Shown here one piece after another: positions 53,501 to 62,555 of a DNA stretch of 64,000 nt (its first letter is position 1; each line of letters starts with the position of its first letter). The notes beneath the pieces were generated by a model. It saw only the letters and a list, made by a program, of their open reading frames with translations. It was not told where the DNA came from and ran no database searches. The position numbers were made by a program, and so were the translations under genes. This DNA is from Apus apus (lineage: Eukaryota > Chordata > Aves > Apodiformes > Apodidae), in contig NC_067282.1 in NCBI RefSeq assembly GCF_020740795.1, positions 171,832,274 through 171,896,273 of the forward strand. Direction: 5' to 3'.

Positions 53501-56500
53501 TATTTTATAAATAAAAGTGTTTTCTAACCAGCCTACTGGGGTATCTTCAACTCTAAAAATTATTAATATAATACAAAAAAGGGAAGGATTACATCACTTA
53601 GCTTTTAAAATTCATCTAACTAGAGTTGTTTTTCAAAGAGGTTTATGCTTCTGACTGACACCAGGTAACTTTTATTTAAGAGTATGAAAACCTCAGAAAT
53701 ACCTTATCAAAGTGTTGAAGGTTGTAGAAGGATGTTGAAGGTGTATTTAAGACCTGCTTATAAAACAGAGTAATATTTACTGCATTAAGTGTGCCTATTT
53801 ATATACTCAAGAGACATGTATAAATCAAAAAGTAACGATCAAGCAACAACAAAACACAAACCCTAAAATAAAATACTTTGCAGATAGTTGTTTGTTGTAA
53901 AAACTGACACAGTACTTTAGCTACAGAAATGTATGCTTTAAAGCACTCTGGTACTAACCTTCATATTTGGTAATATTTCAGATTTATCCAACAACTCCCA
54001 GTGCAACTACTGTCATGGACTACTGTTTGGGTTTGTTGGGTTTTTTTTACAGCTCTCTGTACTTAATTCTCTACCATCTCTGCCAGTTTATGTAAATACA
54101 TCCTTGAGTTTACCACACTCATAGCTCAAGACGTTTGCAACTATACTGCCTGCAGAGGCAGAATTCAAATGTATCTGATGCCCACGTCTGTATCAGTGTG
54201 TCCCTCTGTCAGCTGAGCCAGCTGCCTCACTGTAGAGTTGACCTAGAGTCACAGTGAAGGGAGGCAGTGAAAATAATCAGAAAATCTGGGCTTGAATACA
54301 AACTTTAGCTGAGCTACAGTGATGAAGCAGGCACCTTCATTACAGCAGTGAAAGACTAGAAAACAGGTTCTAATGAGAAGTGAAAACTAAGACCAAAACA
54401 AAGGGTGTAAAAGGGGCTCAAGACACAGAAGTCTGAAAGGAGAACCATTGATCCCTTCCAGTCCTATGTTCTTGAGTTGCAATGTCCTTCACCAGTGCAA
54501 TCGCACTGTAAACTGTCTTGATTAAATCAGTTGGGGGCTCAGTCTTAAAAGTCAGGGTTTTTTCATGCTATTCCAATTACAAGGTTGTTGCAGAACTTCT
54601 TAGAAAATAAGAACTGACCAAAATCTTCCTGTATCAGCAAATAACAAAACTTAATCTGATCTTACAATGCAAACATGTAAGAAACATTTTGTTTAAAAGG
54701 TGGCAAGTATTTACATACTCTTCTTTAACTGCTCCACTAGCTTCTGTGCGTCATCCTGGGAGTACTGATTGATTTCAACAGAGAAAGAAGACACTGTGGC
54801 CTCCAGCAAAACCATCTGAAGGAAGGATGGCCTTTGCTCCACATCAGCACTCACTGGCTGCCTTATCATGTGACTTCACAGAACTTACTATGTCTAAATA
54901 ACCTTATTTTTTTAGTGACTTCACTGCTGTTCTGTTAGTAATATAACAACAATAGATGGGGTAGGAGGCACTGTATAAACTGAGGTACCTAAGGCATTCT
55001 GTGTAAGTTTGTACTTGGAAAGGTTTGAACTGCCATGCTAACCATTTCCACTGGGAGAGGGGAAGGAAGGATGTCTCTCTCATGGAGAGTTACTGCTTTT
55101 GTTACTGTTTAAGAAAACTTCAGTTAAAACAATTTAACCTCTTGACAAGAACAAGAGTACAAAAATATGTGCAGCTTTTCCTCATGTTGGAAACTCTGGT
55201 GACCACTTCTTTGAGAAGCATTAATGCCTGCAGCCTTTGGGAGCTAAGAACATCTGGATAAGGAGACTGGCAAAGAAACAGAAAAATCTGAAAGATGAAT
55301 ATATGGAGTGATTAAGTGGGGAAAACAGCACTTGGGAATGGCTGAGCTGCTGCAATAGGAAGGATACAGAAGGGTCAAGCCTGACTGGAAAAGGATGAAA
55401 ATTTAGTGGATATGAATGGTGTTAAAACTTCATGTTACTTATATTCCCACATACAAACCCAAGATTTAATAACAACTTCTAATCTTATACCTCTGTTCTC
55501 AAAGTACATTCATGAATATTGTTTAAAGTCATAAACTAAAGGAATGACTGCAAGATAATGGTTCTGTCTTGCTTGTGGGGTATAAATAAGTATGAGAGAA
55601 GTCAACTCACAATAAGAAAAAAGAAAATGAGATGCTGATTTGCTGCTCGCTAAGCGGGCACCATGTGTTCTATGAACTAAATAAGGCAGGATCCTGTCTG
55701 AGAGAAGAAAGGAAAAAAAATAGTATGACCACATAAGTTAAGCAAACCTGTTATAAAATGAAAGCCCAAAAGGAATGAAGTCAGGTCACATGGACAGTTT
55801 CAATTCCAGCATTTCCCAATAGGTTTCTGGGGAACTGGGGGGTCTGCTTTTTTTAAAGCAGTGCTTAATATAAATGCATTATCTCATTCATTATTAACTT
55901 TGCTTCTTTTGAATAAGCAAGTTTTCTGAAAGAAAAATATATTTTGCAAGAATATGTTTTACAACTCGAGAAAGTGAGAAGCATTAATTTTTTTTTACTT
56001 TTTTTTTAACTGTATAGAAAAAGGACACCCTAATTTGTTGCTTACAGATATACCTGCATGAAGGGAGCTCTTTGAGGATGAGTTCTGTAGTAAGAATTTC
56101 TTAAGCAGAGATGCAGCATTTTCCTTAAACAACTCATTAACAAGAGGCAAGAAGGTACGTGGTCTGCCAGAGACCTTTTATGCTTTATGTTTTGCATTAA
56201 CTTGAAGTTCTCATTCTCATTATTATTCTAGACTTTGTTTATGACAGTACCTGGGCAACATAAGGAATACTGTTTGAGAGACTATTTCTCCAGCTGAGTA
56301 CAGATCCTCGTAAATAGTACAATACTGTAATATTAGATAGACAAGTAAATGGCTACAAGCACAGTACCACACTTTAGGTATTTCTGAAATCAAGAAAAAA
56401 TACATTTCATAAAGATTACACCATTCCTTTCAATGCAGAGCACCTGGATTGCACCAGGAATGGAAATCTGATTGTTACAATAGAGTACACTGTGCAATTA

Positions 56501-59500
56501 TAAATAATTTAAAATTCTAAAATCTCATATTTAAACCAGCACATTATAGTTCTAAGAAGAACTGAGACATGGTGTAGTTTACCTTTCACCACGCATTTGA
56601 AGTCACATTATTACCTTTTGTAAAACATCTAAAGCTGTAAGAACTGCTTCCTGTAAACTTGTCAAAACTGCTTCAGTGTATGACGGAAGGATGAAAGGGG
56701 AAGCATCAGAACTGATTGGAACTGAAACAGCACCATGCAAAATGACACCCAGCTTTTGGAGATCATCCATGCTGAAGCCAGTTTTGATGTGTTGGTAAAG
56801 AGCTGGGAATATTTGAATTAAAGCTGTAAGAAACGGCTGGCTGGGAATGAAAGTCAGTTTATCACAAGTAACTGGAGGCCTTGTACTTTCTGAACCAATC
56901 CTGTACCAGCTGTTCCAGGCTGCCCACCAAAGATTCAAATCTTCAATCTCATCTGTTACTACAGGTGGTTCAGATCCGTTGTATCTTCCTAGTCTTTCTC
57001 CTATGGAGTCAGTTCTCATGAACGATCTGCCAAGACTAGTGGCAGTCGTTGTCCCTACCACCACAGGTACAGAAACATTGATAGCAGGTGGTGTGTCAGG
57101 CTTCTCCGAGTCTCGGACAGGGGAAACAATTTGCAAGATCTCCTGGAAGCTTTTCAGAGCAGCCAAGGAAACTTCATTATTTTTGCTGAGTGCTGCTGAT
57201 TGGATGTGATCAAGAAGAACATCCCAGGCTTGGGAAAAGTCTCCTATTTAAAAAGAAAAAAAAAGAGAAAAATCTTGGAAATTACTTCCTATTCACCTTC
57301 CCACCCACCCTGCCTCTGAAAGGCTGTTCATCATGTACTTGATACTCTAATACTGAGAAATTTCATGAGGTTAGGTGATGGCCTGAATGAATCATAGAAT
57401 CATAGAATCCTAGGGGTTGGAAGGGACCTCGAAAGATCATCTAGTCCAACCCCCCCTGCCAGAGCAGGGTCACCTAGAGTACATCACATAGGAACGCATC
57501 CAGGTGGGTTTTGAATGTCTCCAGTGAAGGAGACTCCACAACCTCCCTGGGCAGCCTGTTCCAGTGCTCTGTCACTCTTACAGTAAAAAAATTTTTTTTG
57601 GATATTCACCTTGAACCTCCTATGCTCCAATTTACACCCATTACCCCTTGTCCTATCACTAGACATCACTGAGAAGAGCCTAACTCCATCTCCCTGACAC
57701 TCACCCCTTACATATTTGTAAACATTGATGAGGTCACCCCTCAGCCTCCTCTTCTCCAAGCTAAAGAGACCCAGCTCCCTCAACCTTTCCTCATAAGGGA
57801 GATGTTCCACTCCCTTAATCATCTTAGTAGCTCTGCGCTGGACTCTTTCCAGCAGTTGCCTGTCCTTCTTGAACTGAGGGGCCCAGAACTGGACACAGTA
57901 CTCCAGATGTGGCCTCACCAATGCAGAATAGAGGGGGAGGAGAACCTCTCTTGACTGACTAACCACACCCTTTCTAATACACCCCAGGATGCCACTGGCC
58001 TTCTTGGCCACAAGGGCACATTGCTGGCTCATAGTCATCCTCCTGTCTACCAGGACCCCCAGGTCTCTTTCACCTACACTACTCTCCAGCAGGTCAGCCC
58101 CCAACCCATACTGGGACATTGTGTTGTTCTTCCCCAAATGCAAAACTCTACACTTGCCCTTGTTGAATTTCATCATGTTTCTCCCCGCCCAACTCTCCAG
58201 CCTGTCTAAGTCTCTCTGAATGGCAGCACAGCCTTCTGGTGTGTCAGCCACTCCTCCCAGCTTGGTGTCATCAGCAAACTTACTGAGGGTACATTCTATA
58301 CCCTCATCCAGGTCGTTGATGAAGATGTTGAACAACACCGGTCCCAGTACCGACCTCTGAGGGACTCCACTAGTCACACACCTCCAACCAGATTCTGCCC
58401 CATTGACTACAACTCTCTGACTCCTTCCCATCAACCAGTTCCTAATCCACCTCACTACCTGATCACCAAACCCATACCTGATCAACTTATCTACAAGGAT
58501 GCTGTGGGAGACGGTGTCAAATGCCTTACTGAAATCAAGATAAACCACATCTACCGCTCTACCATCATCTATCCACCTAGTAATTTCCTCATAGAAGGCT
58601 ATGAGGTTAGTCAAACATGATTTACCCTTGATAAAACCATGCTGACTGCTCTTGATGACCCCCATGTCCTTGATATGCCTAGAGATAGAGACAAGAATAA
58701 GTTGTTCCATCACCTTTCCAGGGATGGAGGTGAGGCTGACCGGTCTATAGTTACCCGGGTCCTCCTTCTTGCCCTTCTTGTAGACTGGAGTGACATTTGC
58801 TATCCTCCAGTCCTCAGGCACCTCTCCTGTTACCCATGACTTACTGAAGATGATGGAGAGTGGCCTAGCAATGACCTCCGCCAGCTCCCTCAGCACCCTT
58901 GGATGCATTCCATCTGGACCCATCGATTTATGGACGTCCAGATTACTCAACTGATCCGTAACCCAATCCTCATCTACTATGTCCTCACCTATCTTGACTA
59001 CTTCTGGGGCTATATGAATCTGGGGCTCATGGGGAAATCCTGCAGGAGTAAAGACAGAGGCAAAGAAGGTGTTCAGCACCTCTGCCTTCTTTATATCCTC
59101 TGTCACCAGGGCTCCCACCTCATTCCTCAGTGGGCCAATATTGCCCACTTTGAACTTTCACAATGTATCAGTTCAACCATAACCAGAAAGAATGAATGTG
59201 ATAGAGAAACACACAAACATGAAGAACGAAACAATACATCAAATGTTTTTGTCAAATTTGCTAGTGAAAAAATCATATCCTATACCAGAAAAATGTTTTC
59301 TTTATTCAGGATAGGGAAACAGATCTGTTCTTATACATACCAGATGCCTGTTGATTTCAAGAAGTGTCAAACGCATACAAGGAATTAAGGGTCAAATCTA
59401 TACTCTAAAGGCCAAATTTGTATATATATAATCAATATATGCATTTATGAAGAATTGCTTTTAAAATGCTCTGATGATTTTAGTGTAGAGAAAGATTGCG

Positions 59501-62500
59501 TTTTTGGAGTTTGATTTTTTAATTAAATTTAACAGTAATCTTAATTTTTCTAATAAATAAAGATTTCAAGACATTACAGAAGAAAAACAAAAACATTAAA
59601 ATGGGAAAAGTAAGATTTTAAGGAAGAAGAAAAGTGAAACTCACTTCAGTTAGCTGCATTAGGGACTACAGTAAAGTAACTCAAACTGACATCTCTGTAT
59701 AAGACAAACAGTGAAAAATATGAGAGGACAAAAAGAATCACTTGAAATTGTGGGTATTCTCAACATCTTTCACATCTTGAAAAATCCAGTCTTTCCATTA
59801 AAAAAATCCCTTTCTTCCTTTCTAAACTGTATACTTCACTGACTCTACAGGTGAGTTCTCTTTACACTTTAAGAGCACTATTAAACTTAACACACTGATA
59901 CTATGGAAGAGTTCTAGGCAAGTGTTGCATAACCTTAGAAAGACAAAAAAACCCATGTTCTGACAACCAGAGGAACTGAATAATTATTATCAGGCTTCTA
60001 GAATTAAAGCTATTTAGCACCCAGAATTGGGACTAGTGAGATTTAATCTCAAGTACTGTGATATGGAAGATTAAATGGGGACTTATAATTTTTGGCTTTA
60101 AAAAGCATGAATTAAAAACTGTAATTTTCAGCACATTTGAGGTGAGACACAACAGAAAACACTTTTAAGCTACAGTTAAGATTCTTGCTTGGTACTTTAA
60201 CTGAAAAAACAAAAAAAGTGGAAAGCTTGTCATTGGATCTTTCAATAACTTTAATCTGTAAATTTTACCTAAAGGCTGCAGTAAGTATCTTCTGGTGTTA
60301 AATATTCTTGCAACTCCAGCCAGTGTTAATACCCATGTCTCAGCCCACTGTTTCTCAGCTGTATCCCTTGAATGATGGATGAGAATGTTTCCTCCTCCTG
60401 ATTCAATCTTCTCTTTGTCAGCTGTGGTGGAAGATTCTCGAACCCTATCCAACAGGTGAAATAAAACCTATAATAGTCAGAAAAAGAGGAAAACAGCAAC
60501 TTTTCAAATAACATAGTTGTATTCATGGCAAAACAATAAAAAATAGTATTTTTTCCATCATCCTTTCTGTCACAGTGCCACCTTGAGAATTCCCTTATTC
60601 TAAACAGTCTCTGCCACTCCCTTATTCTAAACAGTCTCTGCCACAGCTAAGAGCAAGAATCAGCCAACTGATGTTCACTTGAGAAGGGTTAGAAACAGCA
60701 TGATCAAAACCACTGAGTTAGCACTAACAGAAGTCTAAAACCAATGGATCTCAGATACCACACAGGTACAACAGGCAACAGACTCAACCTCAGCCTGACT
60801 TTTTCCGTAAGGCACAACCAACATGACTGATCTAAAACAGGGTATTTGACAGATCCTCTCAAATAAGAGAGCCAAACCAGCACAAATTGGTAAAACTCTA
60901 TATAAATCAGATCAATCCAATCACATGACTCTCAAGTGTCACCATACTTTTGCACAGTCATTCATCTTTATAGGAAGGGAACAGCCTTTTTATACAACTC
61001 TGAAGTAAGACAGAAATGGTCAAGATACAAAAATTATATTTTTTGAAGAGACTTTAAGGGCCAGAGAAAAGAAAGCATGAAAAAAATCCACAACCAAAAG
61101 ACATTATCAGACTTTTTCCACCATGTCCTGTCTTTAAAAAGTCTTATGAAACTAGTTAACTGAGATTAAAATAGCATGTTAACAAAACATAAATGCAATT
61201 TTAAAACCCCCTCACATCATACCTTCCATATCACTGTGTGCCATGTTGAATGTTGCAATAAAGTTCCATGAGCACCAATAGTAGAAAACAAAGTCTGCCC
61301 AGCACTCTTTCTAACTGCAGGTCGGGGATCCACACACAGTTCTCCAAGTTTGGCATACAGGCATAACCAAAGACAGTCAAATGGTGGTGCAGGATGAAAA
61401 GGTCTATTCAACATCACTCCCTTTTCTTCTGCCTGTTTCTGCAACACTGCTTCTTCTTTGTTTAGCTCCTTTTCAATTATTTCACCTCTTTGGAAAAAAT
61501 AATCTGAAATATTCCACTACAAAATAAGTAAGACAATTGCTGTTGTACAATAAACATTATAATGTTCTTAATGATCACGAAAGAACTTGCTTCTCATTTT
61601 CCCATATAAAAGTATTTTCTAAAGTACATCATGATGTTAATTTCTCTACACTGATGGAAGAAGATCAGCACACAAATACTGCAAGGTGCAGAAAGCATTT
61701 TCCTTAGCCTTAGCTTTCAGGCCCCATTTCTACATGAAGCACTAGAAAGGGAAACAGTGCATTAAACATAAGGTATTGATGAACATGGTTACAACACAGT
61801 ACTTCTTCTTCACCTAACCCTGGAGTTATGCAGATTAAAGATAAATTGTGCTAACTCAGTTTACACGTGACTGACAATTACAGAATGGGAGCTCAGTAAG
61901 AACTCAAAAAATAGGCTTTAGCTTTCATTTTTAGAACTGACTACAGATTAATGTTTATTTTTAAAAAAGAAAAAACAACAAGAAAAAAAAGTGAAAGCCA
62001 GAAGCAGCATCACTGCGGATTGATACGAAACTTACCAACAAACCAATTGAAGTTAAGCTAATATTTAGCTCTTGATTGTGAAGTCCAAAGCTTCCTGCAA
62101 CTTCAACAACTATCTGTAGACAAGTACATGGCATCGTTGGAAGAAAGTCTGTCACAACCAACTGAAGACACTGGAATGCAGTCCGTATTAAGGACTCTCT
62201 TAAAAAAAAAACAAAACACAACACAAAAAAAACAACACAAAACCAAAACATACACACACACTCATTTCAAATTTCTTCAAGTGCATGTCTTTTGAATACA
62301 ACACCTATGTAGCATTATTTAAAAAAATGTTTTTGAGATAAATCTGCAGTATTTTAAATGTTTCAACTAAGGGGGTTTTTTGAGACATAACATTAAGTTG
62401 AAACTTCAAACTCTGATGAAGTATTTTAGTCCATGTTAATCACCTAGTGAAGTTTGGACTCTCCAATGGTCCTCAGCTGGTTTTACACAGTAAAGCCCAC

Positions 62501-62555
62501 TTCTCTGTTCTGGGGTTCTAGGACTTGTTAGTTCAAATGTGTCAGCTAAAACCTT
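35356..62555 (-). CDS. MON2: MON2, C-terminal half (14 exons, 5' part outside window)
   Basis: MON2 is a large peripheral protein of the Golgi and endosomes, related to the Arf-GEF BIG/GBF family but lacking the Sec7 catalytic domain. It works with DOP1 proteins and ATP9A-type flippases in endosome-to-Golgi recycling. Human MON2 is about 1,717 residues. Fourteen minus-strand exons total 2,517 nt, which is 838 codons plus a TGA stop. Every intron has GT/AG ends and all junction phases agree. The translated blocks match my memory of vertebrate MON2 closely, including [28 protein letters not shown] and the C-terminus [11 protein letters not shown]. This part corresponds to the C-terminal Mon2_C region; the N-terminal DCB/HUS-type regions lie beyond the right edge. 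No signal peptide or membrane segment is evident. No frameshift or stop breaks the frame, so the gene looks functional. Identity is very sure; exact exon ends come from splice consensus and phase only. Confidence 0.97.
35659..35679 (+). repeat. T21 homopolymer in MON2 intron
   Basis: A run of 21 T lies about 140 nt upstream of the terminal MON2 exon (an A-run on the sense strand). Similar runs lie at 48251-48268 (A18) and 33919-33931 (T-rich). Confidence 0.9.
36831..36913 (-). CDS. MON2: MON2 exon M
   Basis: This 83-nt exon encodes residues 757-784 ([20 protein letters not shown] then LKKTQPEN) plus one base of a Val codon. The acceptor is TTTGTAG and the donor is AATG|GTAAGT. Confidence 0.97.
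37698..37905 (-). CDS. MON2: MON2 exon L
   Basis: This 208-nt exon encodes residues 688-756 ([20 protein letters not shown] through [14 protein letters not shown]) plus two bases of an Arg codon. The acceptor is CTTTGACAG and the donor is CACG|GTATGT. Conservation with mammalian MON2 looks almost complete. Confidence 0.97.
38718..38841 (-). CDS. MON2: MON2 exon K
   Basis: This 124-nt exon encodes residues 647-687 ([20 protein letters not shown] through [17 protein letters not shown]) plus one base. The acceptor is TTATTTTAG and the donor is ACAG|GTATGG. Confidence 0.97.
40125..40185 (-). CDS. MON2: MON2 exon J
   Basis: This short 61-nt exon completes Ser626 and encodes residues 627-646 ([20 protein letters not shown]). 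The acceptor is TATTTTTAG and the donor is GAG|GTAAGG. As recalled, mammals have Ile where this copy has Thr627. Confidence 0.95.
42889..42975 (-). mobile_element. CR1 3'-end fragment
   Basis: This short stub reads TAGAATCACAGAAT, then AGAAGGGACCCATAAGGATC and GAGTCCGACTCC, the CR1 3' tail in minus orientation. Its divergence from the other copies suggests a different, probably older subfamily. Confidence 0.8.
44690..46104 (-). mobile_element. CR1 LINE, 5'-truncated and internally deleted
   Basis: The 3' end at about 44.69 kb has GGTTGGAAGGGACTTCTAGAGG on the plus strand (the CR1 end) but lacks a clear ATTCTATG repeat. The frame at 44758-45249 encodes the CR1 C-terminus ([47 protein letters not shown]). 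Frame 45203-45526 encodes the upstream part ([20 protein letters not shown]). Bases 45859-46104 encode the linker that precedes the RT ([20 protein letters not shown]). The catalytic RT segment between is mostly missing, so the copy is deleted near 45.85 kb and frameshifted. It sits in MON2 intron I-J, sense orientation. Confidence 0.88.
49943..50133 (-). CDS. MON2: MON2 exon I
   Basis: This 191-nt exon encodes residues 563-625 plus two bases of a Ser codon ([20 protein letters not shown] through to [11 protein letters not shown]). The acceptor is CATTTTGCAG and the donor is AAAG|GTAAAC. Downstream in the same intron lies a T/G-rich run, then about 9.7 kb of intron. Confidence 0.97.
50789..50917 (-). 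CDS. MON2: MON2 exon H
   Basis: This 129-nt, phase 0 exon encodes residues 520-562, from [20 protein letters not shown] to EKVLQNIIK. The acceptor is TTTTCCTAG and the donor is AAG|GTAAAA. It is a highly conserved MON2 block. Confidence 0.97.
51180..51197 (-). CDS. MON2: MON2 microexon G (18 nt, IQLFAP)
   Basis: This 18-nt microexon encodes Ile-Gln-Leu-Phe-Ala-Pro (residues 514-519) between KYNQ and AEWVALNY. It has an AG acceptor (CACACTAG) with almost no polypyrimidine tract and a strong GTGAGT donor. The six residues are, from memory, part of vertebrate MON2. Because 18 is a multiple of three and the flanks are phase 0, skipping would keep the frame, so it may be alternatively spliced. 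Confidence 0.93.
51738..51881 (-). CDS. MON2: MON2 exon F
   Basis: This 144-nt exon is phase 0 at both ends and encodes residues 466-513 ([20 protein letters not shown], then [20 protein letters not shown], ending NAKYNQ). The acceptor is TTTGTATAG and the donor is CAG|GTAATT. It is well matched to MON2. Confidence 0.97.
51882..56614 (-). other. MON2: MON2 intron E-F, about 4.7 kb
   Basis: This is an intron between exons E and F. I read through it and found no exon with MON2-like translation and no young repeat. Open frames such as those near 52.5-52.98 kb are on both strands, short, and unlike any family I know. Confidence 0.75.
56615..57243 (-). CDS. MON2: MON2 exon E (largest, 629 nt)
   Basis: This exon encodes residues 256-465. 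It begins [20 protein letters not shown] and continues through [29 protein letters not shown] and [19 protein letters not shown], to [16 protein letters not shown] Pro/Thr/Val-rich low-complexity linker (around [19 protein letters not shown]) separates two helical-repeat-like parts and appears more divergent than its flanks. The acceptor is TTTAAATAG and the donor is AAG|GTAATA. The reading starts with two bases of a Gly codon split with exon D. Confidence 0.97.
57386..59150 (-). mobile_element. CR1 LINE, 5'-truncated, near-complete RT half
   Basis: The 3' end (at the low coordinate) has the avian CR1 signature GGTTGGAAGGGACC on the plus strand and two copies of the ATTCTATG terminal repeat. 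The minus strand holds a 554-codon frame (57484-59148). It has the RT motifs [13 protein letters not shown] (residues 203-215) and FADD (291-294), followed by the thumb and C-terminal part. The endonuclease half is missing. The frame departs from CR1 at a homopolymer A/T stretch near 57585-57600: the other CR1 copy in this window continues [14 protein letters not shown], whereas here a frameshift gives [12 protein letters not shown]. The element sits in a MON2 intron in the sense orientation. Confidence 0.93.
57484..59148 (-). pseudogene. CR1 ORF2 fragment, reverse transcriptase (frameshifted)
   Basis: This is a 554-residue open frame of a non-LTR retrotransposon polymerase. The sequence [11 protein letters not shown] at residues 260-270 has Arg265 where the family has Gly (PQGSVLGP). 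This is consistent with a single G-to-A change at the first base of codon 58354-58356. Together with loss of the endonuclease domain and the C-terminal frameshift, this copy is inactive. The long stop-free frame implies a relatively recent insertion. Confidence 0.9.
60269..60467 (-). CDS. MON2: MON2 exon D
   Basis: This 199-nt exon encodes residues 190-255 plus one base, from [20 protein letters not shown] to RRYLLQPLG. It matches MON2 without gaps as far as I recall. The acceptor is CTATTATAG and the donor is TTAG|GTAAAA. The Gly codon is completed in the next exon, about 3 kb away across a CR1-bearing intron. Confidence 0.97.
60591..60644. repeat. MON2: 27-bp perfect tandem duplication in MON2 intron
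   Basis: The unit beginning TCCCTTATTCTAAAC and ending CTCTGCCAC is present twice in direct tandem, about 120 nt upstream of exon D's acceptor (intron C-D). It is not in coding sequence. Confidence 0.92.
61223..61516 (-). CDS. MON2: MON2 exon C
   Basis: This 294-nt exon encodes residues 92-189, starting [20 protein letters not shown] and ending [10 protein letters not shown]. It includes the Lys/Glu-rich helical stretch [14 protein letters not shown] and the strongly conserved [20 protein letters not shown]. The acceptor is TTTTGTAG and the donor is AAG|GTATGA; the exon is phase 0 at both ends. Confidence 0.97.
62036..62196 (-). CDS. MON2: MON2 exon B
   Basis: This exon encodes residues 38-91 ([20 protein letters not shown] through LTSIGLL), a block I recognise as nearly identical to mammalian MON2. 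The donor is TTG|GTAAGT. Three overlapping AG acceptors follow the T-rich tract; only the second one (start at 62196) joins exon A in frame. The length is 161 nt. Confidence 0.95.
62444..62555 (-). CDS. MON2: MON2 exon A (most 5' exon seen)
   Basis: This 112-nt segment encodes residues 1-37 of the visible fragment ([19 protein letters not shown] and onward to HWRVQTSL) and leaves one base of a split Glu codon. The acceptor is TTTTTTAG and the donor is TAG|GTGATT. I do not remember this stretch of human MON2 well, so the call rests on the open frame, the splice sites, and the perfect phase match to the next exon (G|AG gives ESLIRT). The acceptor is a TAGAAG tandem, so the exon may instead begin 3 nt later, dropping one Lys. 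Confidence 0.8.

Larger units (their letters stand above)
57244..60268 (-). other. MON2: MON2 intron D-E, carrying a CR1 copy
   Basis: This is a 3.0-kb intron, more than half of which is a CR1 LINE (57386-59150). The remaining 1.1 kb (59.15-60.27 kb) is A/T-rich, non-coding and unremarkable. Confidence 0.8.

Noticed and set aside
58903-59388. 161-codon plus-strand frame
   Set aside because: Antisense shadow of the CR1 element and its flank.
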